61,680 nt of DNA from a virus: IMG/VR virus record IMGVR_UViG_3300036830_000246, positions 1-61,680 of that record; one strand, given 5' to 3'. The notes beneath the pieces were generated by a model. The model was not told the origin of the DNA, searched no databases, and saw only the letters and a program-made list of their open reading frames with translations. Positions 49,154 to 56,697 of this stretch are shown one piece after another. Both the position numbers and the translations under genes were made by a program. How positions within the stretch are numbered: position 1 is the stretch's first letter; each line of letters starts with the position of its first letter.

Positions 49154-49826
49154 TGTCCGCAAGCCACCGCTCGATGCCGTCATGGCTCTCCACTTGCCGC
49201 AGAAGCGCGGGAAGTGCCGGTGGTGCGGGAAGCCGACGGTTGAACGCACGGGCCACACGAAGGCGCTGCGGTGGTGGCACGCGGATTGTGAAGCGATCGT
49301 CCATGCGATCAGCCGGGCAGAGATCATGCGCGACCTCGTATTCGCACGCGATAAGGGGATTTGCGCCGTCTGCGGCGAAGATTGGAGCGAGCATTTCCGC
49401 CTCGTCCCGGAATATGTTCCGAAGTGGCGGAGCGGCGCGGAACAAGACGAACACGCAACGCGAGGCCCGGACGGGAAGCGCTTCGTCGTCCAACACTGGA
49501 CCGCTGAATACCAGGGCACGCCCCCGACGCTCGCGGGCCTTGTCGGGCGCTATCCTTGGGTGTCGCTCATCGCGATCAGCCTGTGGCACGTCGAGCATGT
49601 CGTTCCGCTGTGGAAGGTCGAGCACCTGCCGGCGGTCGACCGCATTCGCTACTTCATGCTTTCCAACCTGCAAACCGTCTGCGAGCCGTGCCACAAGCAC
49701 AAAAGCCGGAAAGAAACCGCGGAGCGCCATCACTATGTCCGCATGGGCGAAAAGCCCGTCGTCATGACATCCCGCTGGCCCAAGGGGCGCAAGCTGCGCT
49801 CGGGCCCTATGAGGAGGAAGAAATGA
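49146..49826 (+). CDS. HNH endonuclease-like zinc protein
   Basis: 226 residues from GTG 49146 (ATG 49182 alternative). N-terminal zinc knuckle CRWCGKP with a later WWHADC, central CAVCGED, then the HNH core HVEHVVPLWKVEH, SNLQTVCEPCHKHKSRK. Encoded in an early operon rather than beside the terminase. It may cut DNA for replication or act in host DNA degradation. Confidence 0.8.
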   Translation: MRNVRKPPLDAVMALHLPQKRGKCRWCGKPTVERTGHTKALRWWHADCEAIVHAISRAEIMRDLVFARDKGICAVCGEDWSEHFRLVPEYVPKWRSGAEQDEHATRGPDGKRFVVQHWTAEYQGTPPTLAGLVGRYPWVSLIAISLWHVEHVVPLWKVEHLPAVDRIRYFMLSNLQTVCEPCHKHKSRKETAERHHYVRMGEKPVVMTSRWPKGRKLRSGPMRRKK

Positions 49827-50098
49827 ATCTCAGCCCGGATCTGCCCCTCCAAGCGCAGGAGCTCGCGGACGTAATGCGTAACGCCGCGGTGGTATACCTC
49901 ACGGCGAAGAAGATCGAGACGCCCGAAGAGGGGGCATTGTTTTACGCCGCCTTCGCCATCCTCTTCCGCCACTATCTCGGCACCCTCGACGTCACGGGGC
50001 ATACCCGGCGGAGCCTGATCGACGCATGGGCGGAAACGACCAAGAAACACCTGGAGGACGAGGCGATCCCCGTCCCGCCGAAAGACGCGCTCAATTAA
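49823..50098 (+). CDS. Small helical protein
   Basis: 91 residues (ELADVMRNAAVVYLTAKKIE, LFYAAFAILFRHYLG). Starts at an ATGA overlap with the HNH gene. Function unknown. Confidence 0.65.
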   Translation: MNLSPDLPLQAQELADVMRNAAVVYLTAKKIETPEEGALFYAAFAILFRHYLGTLDVTGHTRRSLIDAWAETTKKHLEDEAIPVPPKDALN

Positions 50099-50109
50099 GG
50101 GGACGTGGC

Positions 50110-50340
50110 ATGAAGCGCGAATCGAAGTCGCAGCTGAAAATGTTCCAGGAAGGCGGCCGGGGCGCGCGCTTCCCCGAGGAGGAGTCCCTCCACGCGGCCG
50201 TTGTCTTCCTGCGCAAGGCCGGCGTGGCGATCGTGCGGCATTCCGGCAGCCAGTCGCGCGTCGGCCACGCGATCATGTCGAACCGCCAGCTCGTGCAATA
50301 CGCCCGGCGGGAAGGCTTCGCGTGGCCACGGAAATCCTGA
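50110..50340 (+). CDS. Small basic protein
   Basis: 76 residues starting MKRESKSQLKMFQEGGRG. The C-terminal part (VVFLRKAGVAIVRHSGSQSRV) resembles a short alpha-beta motif. Function unknown. Confidence 0.6.
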   Translation: MKRESKSQLKMFQEGGRGARFPEEESLHAAVVFLRKAGVAIVRHSGSQSRVGHAIMSNRQLVQYARREGFAWPRKS

Positions 50341-50618
50341 AATCCTTCCAGCACAACGGCCGCCACACGTTCTACCGCGGGCCATTGCCGAGTGCGGTCT
50401 ATCCCGACATCTCCGCCGCTGCGCACTGGCCGCTCATCGAGCACGACAATTATTGGCGCTGGCTGCTTGGCGACCCCTGCTCGATCCATCTCCACAACGG
50501 TCTTGGTGCTCAGCGCGAGGGGGAGAGCCGCAGCGACGCAGAAGACAGGCGCCGGCGGGCAAAGGCCAAAGCGCAATTGAATGCCGAATATTACGCCGCA
50601 AAGAACATACGGCGTTAA
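50322..50618 (+). CDS. Unrecognised small protein
   Basis: 98 residues, GTG start overlapping the previous gene by 19 bases. Trp/His-rich N-terminal half (YWRWLLGDPCSIHLHN) and charged C-terminal helix (EDRRRRAKAKAQLNAEYY). Last gene before a new promoter region. Confidence 0.6.
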   Translation: MATEILKSFQHNGRHTFYRGPLPSAVYPDISAAAHWPLIEHDNYWRWLLGDPCSIHLHNGLGAQREGESRSDAEDRRRRAKAKAQLNAEYYAAKNIRR

Positions 50619-50640
50619 CCAAAATCGCTTTTTCGCTTTT
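50614..50640. promoter_or_regulatory. AGCGA element (copy 4) with GTTAACC
   Basis: GTTAACC (50614-50620) is followed directly by AAATCGCTTTTTCGCTTTT (50622-50640), whose complement holds AGCGAAAAAGCGATT exactly. It lies about 90 bases upstream of the DUF932 gene in the 108-base gap 50619-50726, so it probably controls that gene. Confidence 0.5.
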
Positions 50641-50726
50641 CAAAGTATTCGCGCCGTGCTTGTCTGCGCGCGCCCTCGGGAGGCCCGTGATGGTCACGGG
50701 CAGCGAGCGGACAAGGAGTCAATGCA

Positions 50727-51815
50727 ATGAAAACTGGTAAATCCATCATCGAACTCGCCCTCGAAATCCAGCGCCAGTCGGAGGTGAAGAAGGATTTCAT
50801 CGCCGATACCTCGCATATTCGGATGTTCGGCGGCGGGGACGTCGCGTTGGACCGCGGGGAAGAGGAGCCGATTCTTCTGGCTTGCAATTCCATCGCGCAC
50901 CGGCAAATCGGCGAATTCACTGGCATTCCCGTGCCTTATTACGATCGGATGCTGGCGGAACGCCCGGAATTGCTGGCGCAGAACGTCAACAGCTGGATGG
51001 GCTCGAAAGCGACGCGCCGTATGGTGCGCACGCTCGATGGCACGACCCGCGCGTTTCTGTCGGACAAATACCGTCCGCTGGAGAACACCGACCTCGCCGA
51101 GGCCGTGTTGCCGATCCTGGCCGAAGCGAAGATCGAAGTCCTGTCGTGCGAGATCACGGAGCGGCGCCTTTACATCAAGGGCGTGGACGCGCGGATCAAC
51201 GCCGATATACCGACGGGGAAAAACCGCATGGGCGACGGCTCTCATGTGATTTTCGACACCGTCTCGCCGGCGATCATTATCTCGAATTCCGAAGTCGGAA
51301 TGGGGTCGCTGTCGGTGGAAACCGCCATCTGGACGCGGGCTTGCACGAACATGGCGATTTTCGCGCAGAAGTCCCTGCGCAAGACCCACGTTGGCGCGCG
51401 CCTCGATCTGGGTGACGGCCTCCAGGAACTCTTGAGCGATCGCACGAAACGCATCACGGACGCGGCCGTGTGGTCTCAAGTGCAGGACGTGGTGCGGAGC
51501 GCCTTCGACGAAGCGCGCTTCAAGGCCATGGTGGCGCCCGTGGGCGAAATGGCGGCAAAGAAGATCACGGGCAATCCCGTGAAGGCCATCGAGCTCATGG
51601 GCAAGCGGCTGAACTTGACGGAGGGCGAGCGCGGGTCCGTGCTTCGCCACCTGATCGAAGGCGGCGATCTCTCGCAATATGGCGTGTTCAACGCCGTCAC
51701 GCGGACGGCCGAGGATTTGGCAGATTACGACCGCGCGACGGATTTCGAGCGCCTGGGCGGCCAGCTGATCGAGCTGCCCGCGAATGACTGGAAGCATATC
51801 GCGGAAGCTGCCTAG
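50727..51815 (+). CDS. DUF932 phage/plasmid protein
   Basis: 362 residues. Conserved parts: IGEFTGIPVPYYDRML, VRTLDGTTRAFLSDKYRPLEN, EVGMGSLSVETAIWTRACTN. DUF932 proteins occur widely in phages and plasmids, usually highly expressed early, with no proven biochemical role. It has its own upstream element and a strong terminator, so it forms a separate transcription unit. Confidence 0.88.
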   Translation: MKTGKSIIELALEIQRQSEVKKDFIADTSHIRMFGGGDVALDRGEEEPILLACNSIAHRQIGEFTGIPVPYYDRMLAERPELLAQNVNSWMGSKATRRMVRTLDGTTRAFLSDKYRPLENTDLAEAVLPILAEAKIEVLSCEITERRLYIKGVDARINADIPTGKNRMGDGSHVIFDTVSPAIIISNSEVGMGSLSVETAIWTRACTNMAIFAQKSLRKTHVGARLDLGDGLQELLSDRTKRITDAAVWSQVQDVVRSAFDEARFKAMVAPVGEMAAKKITGNPVKAIELMGKRLNLTEGERGSVLRHLIEGGDLSQYGVFNAVTRTAEDLADYDRATDFERLGGQLIELPANDWKHIAEAA

Positions 51816-51838
51816 CAGCCCTGGGGAGCTTTCGTGAG

Positions 51839-51884
51839 GAGGGGCGCGGTGATTTCAAAACCCCCCGCGCCCCTCTACTTTTAG
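51839..51884 (+). terminator. Rho-independent terminator after DUF932 gene
   Basis: Perfect 11-bp stem GAGGGGCGCGG / CCGCGCCCCTC with a 15-base loop, followed by TACTTTT. Clear intrinsic terminator. Confidence 0.88.
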
Positions 51885-51896
51885 CAGGAGGACGAC

Positions 51897-52229
51897 ATGA
51901 ACTCGCGCCACATCGGCAATCTCAAGCTTGCGGCCCTGTGCCTGTGCGTGCCGGGCGGTATCGTCCTCGGTGCCCATCTCGCCCACCGCGTCGCGCACCA
52001 TCTCGCCGCGCCCGTGCACCGCCCTGCACAAGTTTCCTGCCTCCCGCTCGCGCCGCTCGGCACCGCGCCCGTGGATGTTCTCCACGGAGCAGAGTTCACG
52101 CCTCCCACGGGCTCGTGGGTGACGGGCGGGGCTGCGGCTGGACCCACGGAGCCCGCGCCCGAACCGCCGCCGTGGGCGCTCTTCGTGGCCGCTCTGGCGG
52201 CTTTCGCCGTGTTCCGGGTGCGCCCATGA
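51897..52229 (+). CDS. Secreted or membrane protein with PEP-CTERM-like tail
   Basis: 110 residues. N-terminal hydrophobic signal or anchor (LAALCLCVPGGIVLGA). The C-terminus reads PEPPPWALFVAALAAF followed by a short Arg-containing end (AVFRVRP), the order of a PEP-CTERM sorting signal: Pro-Glu-Pro, hydrophobic helix, basic end. RBS is AGGAGGACGAC. Role unknown. Confidence 0.65.
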   Translation: MNSRHIGNLKLAALCLCVPGGIVLGAHLAHRVAHHLAAPVHRPAQVSCLPLAPLGTAPVDVLHGAEFTPPTGSWVTGGAAAGPTEPAPEPPPWALFVAALAAFAVFRVRP

Positions 52230-52267
52230 CCAACACACCCATTACATCCGCAGGAGAGACGCCATGA
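52226..52267 (+). CDS. 13-residue mini-ORF (MTNTP type)
   Basis: MTNTPITSAGETP. Its ATG lies in the previous stop (ATGA) and its stop overlaps the next ATG (ATGA), giving continuous coupling. A second mini-ORF beginning MTNTP at 53600 has the same arrangement and near-identical start sequence. Could be a coupling peptide or the remnant of a duplicated gene start. Confidence 0.4.
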   Translation: MTNTPITSAGETP

Positions 52268-52896
52268 GCATAGAAATGGACGCGCGGGAAGCGCTGCTCG
52301 TGCTGCATCAGGCGATATTGCAGCTTTCTACGATCAAGAATGGTAAAACCCTATTCGAAGGCAGTCCGTCCGGCGATCAGGACTGTTACGAAGCGTGGGT
52401 GGCACTAGATAGCGCTCAGAAGCTTGCGAGTAAGGTGCTGGGAGATCGAAAGCCACTGAAGCTTTTGTTCACGGCAGAATGGCTTCGCAAGAAAATCGAG
52501 AACAGCCCGGACGAGGAAAACTGCGAGGCTGGCGTCCTTCACCCGGAAGCGCCAACCACAATCACCGAACCACCCCACATCAAACTTCTGCAAGCAGCGA
52601 AGGATTTAATAAAGTGTATTGACGGCGATCCCGTAAATGGACGTATCGACCTTGCACGAATCTCGGAAAAGCTTGTGCCAGACCTCCGCGCCGCCATCGA
52701 CGCCTATCTCACCGCCACCAGAAGCCAAGATGCGAGGGTGGAGGAGATACTGGCAACTCACGAGGCTTACGAAGCGTGGCGGCAAGAGTGCCACCCGGCA
52801 TCGCTAGGGCTGTATCGCTACCAACTTGAAATCCACAGACAGCGCGGCGTCCTCCTCGAAATCATTTCCACCCTCACGCATGGAGGAGGGAAGTGA
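52264..52896 (+). CDS. Unrecognised protein
   Basis: 210 residues, helical, lower in GC than its neighbours. Segments: LVLHQAILQLSTIKNGKTLF, HIKLLQAAKDLIKCIDG, ILATHEAYEAWRQECHPA. The less GC-rich codon use suggests recent acquisition together with the methyltransferase. Function unknown. Confidence 0.65.
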   Translation: MSIEMDAREALLVLHQAILQLSTIKNGKTLFEGSPSGDQDCYEAWVALDSAQKLASKVLGDRKPLKLLFTAEWLRKKIENSPDEENCEAGVLHPEAPTTITEPPHIKLLQAAKDLIKCIDGDPVNGRIDLARISEKLVPDLRAAIDAYLTATRSQDARVEEILATHEAYEAWRQECHPASLGLYRYQLEIHRQRGVLLEIISTLTHGGGK

Positions 52897-53603
52897 TGGC
52901 ACGGGATGGGAAGGTGCTCGATCTCTTTTCCTGCGTCGGGTGCCACGCGCTCGGGCTGTTCTCTGCCGGTGGCTTTGAAACCGTGGCTTTCTGCGAAAGC
53001 AATGCTTGGCGGCGACAGAAACTTGCTCGCAATTTCCCCGGAGTGCCCATCTTTGAAGACGTTCGCACAATCGATCCGCCCGCCGCTGACATCTGCTTTG
53101 GAGGGCCGCCCTGCCAGCGCACAAGCGTTGCTGCCGCTATCCACGGTTACCGCGACGGCGAAAGCCTCTGGCCCTTCATGCTCAAGGCAGGGCTCGCGGC
53201 GGGCGTCAATTTCTTTGTCGTGGAGCAGCCGCCCGGAAATGCGGCGTGGGAAGCCGAAGTCTCTAACGACCTTTCCAATGCTGGTTTCCACGTCGGACGA
53301 CTTAGCTTCTGCGCTGCGGACGTTGGTGCGCCTTATATTCGCCGGAGAGATTACATTCTTGCCTGCACCAGCTTGCCGAGACTGGAGGTCGCCTAGTCTG
53401 CGATCCCACAAGCGATTGAGCGAGCCAAGAGGGCAGCAGTTGCCCGAGGTGATTGGAACCCGGATTCCATCCCCGCTTTCGGAATGGCTACTTGGCGTTC
53501 CGAGCGGGTGGATAACAGGCGAGAATTGATTGAAGCGCTTGGTGACAGCAATCCGCCCGCGATGGCGGAAGTTATCGGGCATTGTTTAAGGGCCGCAGCA
53601 TGA
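52896..53603 (+). pseudogene. C5 cytosine DNA methyltransferase interrupted by in-frame TAG
   Basis: Residues 1-166 carry the C5-methyltransferase core: motif I VLDLFSCVGCHALGLFSAGGF (split as DLFSCVGCHALG at 9-20), catalytic FGGPPCQRTS with Cys73, and VVEQPPGN in place of the usual ENV. At 53394-53396 an amber TAG follows LPRLEVA. The same frame then stays open for 68 residues of sensible protein (AIERAKRAAVARGDWNPDS, MAEVIGHCLRAAA). The whole is 235 codons, shorter than typical enzymes, with a minimal recognition domain. Either a recent nonsense mutation, read-through, or an active 166-residue form. RBS is GGAGGAGGGAAG. Confidence 0.75.
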
Positions 53604-53677
53604 CCAACACCCCATCACATACATCTCTGCGTTGGAGGGAGATGGACAGCGCGGAACTGCCCAAGCGTGAACTATGA
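53600..53677 (+). CDS. 25-residue mini-ORF (MTNTP type)
   Basis: Starts MTNTPSHTSLRWREMD. It is joined to the methyltransferase frame and to the next gene by ATGA overlaps at both ends. The first 15 bases nearly repeat the start of the mini-ORF at 52226. An internal AGGGAG may serve as RBS for the next gene. Confidence 0.4.
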   Translation: MTNTPSHTSLRWREMDSAELPKREL

Positions 53678-53895
53678 AAGCGAAGAAGCGCCCTTCCCGC
53701 ACGGCTACGGAACGGCGCTTGCGGCGCATCATTCGCCGCCTCTATGGCGCTCTCGACCGGCTGAGCGCTGAAATCGGCAAACCCGAGGAGGAATTCGACG
53801 AGCACGCGGCCATTCTCGCGGTCAATTCCGCGCGCGGGGTCGTGCACGCTTATCGCCGGTATCGGTTGAAACCAGAAAAGGAAACGCAACCATGA
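53674..53895 (+). CDS. Small basic protein
   Basis: 73 residues, very basic N-terminal helix (ATERRLRRIIRRLYGALDRL) then an acidic stretch. It overlaps the MucR-like gene by ATGA. Possibly a nucleic-acid-binding partner of the regulator; function unknown. Confidence 0.6.
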   Translation: MKAKKRPSRTATERRLRRIIRRLYGALDRLSAEIGKPEEEFDEHAAILAVNSARGVVHAYRRYRLKPEKETQP

Positions 53896-54344
53896 CGGAA
53901 AAAATCGACCCCACGCGCCTCGCGCTCATTGCCCAAGTGGCCGCGGCCTTCCTGGCGAACAATCCCCCGCCGGGCGGCATGGAAGGCATCCCAGCCCTCC
54001 TCGCCACCGTGCGCAACGGCCTCGATGCGCTCGAAGCCGGCCCGCTGGTAGAGGGCGCGCCCCTCACGATCCAGAAACCCGCCGTGCCAGTGAAGAAGTC
54101 CATCACCCCGGATTTCCTCATCTGCTTGGAGGATGGGAAGAAGCTGAAAATGCTCAAGCGCTACCTCTGGGCACGGTACGACATGAGGCCGGACGATTAC
54201 CGCGCCCGCTGGGGCCTCGCGCGCGATTACCCCATGGTCGCGCCCAACTACGCGATGAAGCGCTCGGAAGTCGCGAAGGCGATCGGCCTCGGCACCCACG
54301 CGAACACGAACAGAACCTTTGCGAAGGCGCGGGCGAAGAAGTAG
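53892..54344 (+). CDS. MucR/Ros-family transcriptional regulator
   Basis: 150 residues. The Ros/MucR core is clear: PAVPVKKSITPDFLICLEDG, KKLKMLKRYLWARYDM, PDDYRARWGLARDYPMVAPN. The zinc-finger region has one Cys and no matching His pair, as in many zinc-free MucR homologues. Family members bind AT-rich promoters in alphaproteobacteria. Last gene of its operon. Confidence 0.85.
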   Translation: MTEKIDPTRLALIAQVAAAFLANNPPPGGMEGIPALLATVRNGLDALEAGPLVEGAPLTIQKPAVPVKKSITPDFLICLEDGKKLKMLKRYLWARYDMRPDDYRARWGLARDYPMVAPNYAMKRSEVAKAIGLGTHANTNRTFAKARAKK

Positions 54345-54833
54345 CGTTCCCCCACCTCTCGACCCCGATGGGGAATATCCCTCACTGGGCATCGCGAGGC
54401 ATCCCGACTAACCCGAAACTCAGGCACGCGACCCGATCCCCACTCTGGCTCCGCGTGCCCCTCTTTCTTTGCTCCAAATGGCAGAGGGGGGAACACACGA
54501 TTCCCCCGCGCGCGCATGCGTTCCCCCGCCTCCCTTCTCCCGCCTCGCGCGCAAATATCCACCCGCTCACACCCTCCTCCTCCCCATAGTCGCGGGAAAA
54601 TACAAATCTCTCGCTCCACGCGAGCGCGCGCGCGCGCATCCAGTAATCACAAACGACAGGCGAAATAGCGAAATAGCGATCACTACCGGCACGAGAAGCA
54701 ATGGGGGGCCGCGGCAAAGGGCAGATTTTCGTGTGCGCGGAAGGACTTGGCTCGAACGGGCACGCGGGCGCGCACGGAATATGCGGGGATTTATGCCACT
54801 GTAATTGCGGAAATAGGGCCGTAATTGTGGAGA
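54345..54833. other. 490-base gap between convergent genes
   Basis: No convincing gene on either strand: the open frames here are Pro/Arg/Ala-rich without RBS. It contains a long pyrimidine-rich stretch (54480-54590), a CG-dinucleotide run (54621-54638), the triple AGCGA repeat (54660-54683) and a pair of imperfect direct repeats TAATTGCGGA/TAATTGTGGA (about 54800-54832). Neither flanking gene needs a promoter here, so an origin, a non-coding RNA or bidirectional termination is possible. Confidence 0.45.
54660..54683 (+). promoter_or_regulatory. AGCGA element (copy 5), triple direct repeat
   Basis: GCGAAATAGCGAAATAGCGA followed by TCAC: three GCGA units at eight-base spacing, the most iteron-like copy of the element. 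It sits in the gap between the MucR-like and GcrA-like genes, not directly upstream of a gene start. Confidence 0.45.
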
Positions 54834-55418
54834 CTACGCGGGGATGCGCAGCCGGGTCGTGTTCGCGTGGTCGACCGTTTGCTCGCGGTGGCGATCGCAG
54901 AAGGACGCGCGCCGACTGCCCGTCGCGCCGCCGCACACGATCATGACTTCGGTCTCGTGCGGCCCGCAATCGAACCGGCATTGGCCAGCCGTAGCGGAGA
55001 GAAGCGTCACGCCCGCCACCGTGGGCTCACGGAGGGGAAGATCGAAGTCCTTCGTCCGCACGATGGGTTTCGGGCCCTTGCGCGCATGGCTGCGCGGCCG
55101 GCCGGCCGTGGGCATGAGATTGGTGGAGCGCACCCAGCCGAGGCGCCGGATCTTGCCCAGAATGGCGTTGCGCGTGCGGCCGAGCTCGGCGGCGATCTGG
55201 CTGTACGTGTGGCCGGCGTCGAAGAGCTCTTTCATCCGCGGGAGCTCGCCGTCCTGGATGGGCTCGAAATTAGGGATCACGAGGCCGAACTTCCGCGCGC
55301 GGCCCTTGATGGAATTCAGCGGGCGCTGCATCGCGCGGGCGATCTGCGCGGCGGACATTCGATTTTGAATGTAGCCCTTGAGGGCCTCGTCATCGTTTTT
55401 CGTGAATGGCACGCGCAT
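54834..55418 (-). CDS. GcrA-like cell-cycle regulator
   Basis: 194 residues. Two HTH-like units: MSAAQIARAMQRPLNSIKGR near the start and SQIAAELGRTRNAILGKIRR in the middle, the latter with the GcrA-type RNAVIGK helix. The C-terminus (LLSATAGQCRFDCGPHE, then CGG and RASFCDRHRE) matches GcrA's QCR...CG...YC-H end. Host GcrA binds sigma70 and methylated GANTC promoters. RBS is GAGGGGGAAGA. Confidence 0.75.
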   Translation of the reverse strand: MRVPFTKNDDEALKGYIQNRMSAAQIARAMQRPLNSIKGRARKFGLVIPNFEPIQDGELPRMKELFDAGHTYSQIAAELGRTRNAILGKIRRLGWVRSTNLMPTAGRPRSHARKGPKPIVRTKDFDLPLREPTVAGVTLLSATAGQCRFDCGPHETEVMIVCGGATGSRRASFCDRHREQTVDHANTTRLRIPA

Positions 55419-55427
55419 TCTTCCCCC

Positions 55428-55703
55428 TCAACGATAAGCGCTCATGATCGTGTCCTTGTGGAGTTCGATCTCCATTAAGGCTTCCGCCGCCGTCAATTCG
55501 CTGTCGAGGGACCGCCGGTCGCAGAGGCCGGGATGATTCTCTTCGTCCGTCACGGCGTAAAGAAAAATCCACTTCGTGATGCCTTTGATCTCGCCCGCTT
55601 CCAGCTTCGTCACGAGCGCCTTGAGGGCCAAGGCGGCGTCGGGGCTGTAAAGCGTCGACGTGTCATTCAACGGCTTGCCCTGGAGGTCGACGATTTTCGT
55701 CAT
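55428..55703 (-). CDS. Unrecognised protein
   Basis: 91 residues from ATG 55703 (MTKIVDLQGKPLND), with a helical body (DAALALKALVTKLEAGEIKG, TAAEALMEIELHKD). The ATGA overlap with the upstream gene supports the start. Function unknown. Confidence 0.65.
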   Translation of the reverse strand: MTKIVDLQGKPLNDTSTLYSPDAALALKALVTKLEAGEIKGITKWIFLYAVTDEENHPGLCDRRSLDSELTAAEALMEIELHKDTIMSAYR

Positions 55704-56080
55704 TCTTCCGCCGCGCAGCGCCAATAAGTTACCCACCGCTCCTGCCGCCGTTTGATTTCGCCTCGCATCGTCGCGTTGTTGAACTCCATGCGCGCGCAAC
55801 CCCAGTTCTCCAACAAAGGTCTCGTGCGCCACCAAAGCACCCTGCGCTGCGAAGACGGCCTCCCGTCCATCCACTTCGCCAGCGTGGCAATTGCATCCGC
55901 GGGGTCACGATGGAACGCGAGCGGATCGGTCATTTCGCCTTCCGGCTTGTGAAAGCCCGAAGCGAAGGTCTGGTAAATGAGACCCGTGGGGGTTTGGTCG
56001 TAGCGGGGCTGGTCCTGGTCAAACTGCACGACGCGCTTGAACCGGCTTTCCACAAGCGCCGTGGCCTCTTCGAGATTCAT
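55700..56080 (-). CDS. Unrecognised protein
   Basis: 126 residues from ATG 56080 in an ATGA overlap. Trp/Arg-rich C-terminal half (RRVLWWRTRPLLENWGCAR, RRQERWVTYWRC). No motif recognised. Confidence 0.65.
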   Translation of the reverse strand: MNLEEATALVESRFKRVVQFDQDQPRYDQTPTGLIYQTFASGFHKPEGEMTDPLAFHRDPADAIATLAKWMDGRPSSQRRVLWWRTRPLLENWGCARMEFNNATMRGEIKRRQERWVTYWRCAAEE

Positions 56081-56697
56081 TCCCGCAATCCCTTGAGGAG
56101 CTCGTCCAGCTGCGCGGCTTCCGCTGCCCGATACATGGCCCATCGCATCTGGATTTCCTTCCCCAAATCGGGCCAGAGCTTATTGATCGCCCGCGCGAGG
56201 TCGCGGACGCCCGCGAGGGGATTCGACGCGTCCGCAATCTCGACGATTGCCTTCGTGACGACACCGAGACTGAACTCGTTCTGGGTAAGCTCATGGCTTC
56301 GTGCCGCCGCGAGCACCTTGCACGACATTTCCGAGAGACCCGGCGGAGACACGCTGTTCGCGTCAGGGGAAGGCGAAGGCCTGAGCTGGAAAGCTTGGCC
56401 TGCCGGCACGGCAACGCTCCTGAGCATCTCGATCGTGATCGCCGCCGCCACCATGGCGTCGTCCATCTCCCGGATTGCGTCGGCCCAGCCGTGAACGGGC
56501 TCTTTCATAGCCCTGAGATTTTCAATGACCTTAACTGTTTCCTTCGAAAGCTTTTCATGCAGATGGGCAGATGCGGCGTCGCGCTCCTGCACGAGAGCCA
56601 TGAGCGCGCATTCGAGGTCGACCCGCGACGCCGTCATTATGCCGACGCCGGTACGGCACGCCTCCATGAGACCGAGAGTTCTTTCGCTGTGAATCAT
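56077..56697 (-). CDS. Helical protein heading the GcrA-like operon
   Basis: 206 residues with strong RBS (GGAGGGGCGAA). Entirely helical (ALMALVQERDAASAHLHEKL, LTQNEFSLGVVTKAIVEIAD). First gene of the block that ends with the GcrA-like regulator, read from the control region at 56698-56824. Function unknown. Confidence 0.65.
   Translation of the reverse strand: MIHSERTLGLMEACRTGVGIMTASRVDLECALMALVQERDAASAHLHEKLSKETVKVIENLRAMKEPVHGWADAIREMDDAMVAAAITIEMLRSVAVPAGQAFQLRPSPSPDANSVSPPGLSEMSCKVLAAARSHELTQNEFSLGVVTKAIVEIADASNPLAGVRDLARAINKLWPDLGKEIQMRWAMYRAAEAAQLDELLKGLRE

Noticed and set aside
52906-53529. Second frame over the methyltransferase as a separate gene
   Set aside because: It is rich in Ser, Ala, Pro and Arg without motif or RBS; the frame with the PCQ motif explains the region, apart from the amber codon.
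54469-54804. 111-codon open frame in the convergent gap
   Set aside because: No RBS, biased composition and no coherent fold; probably chance in GC-rich DNA.
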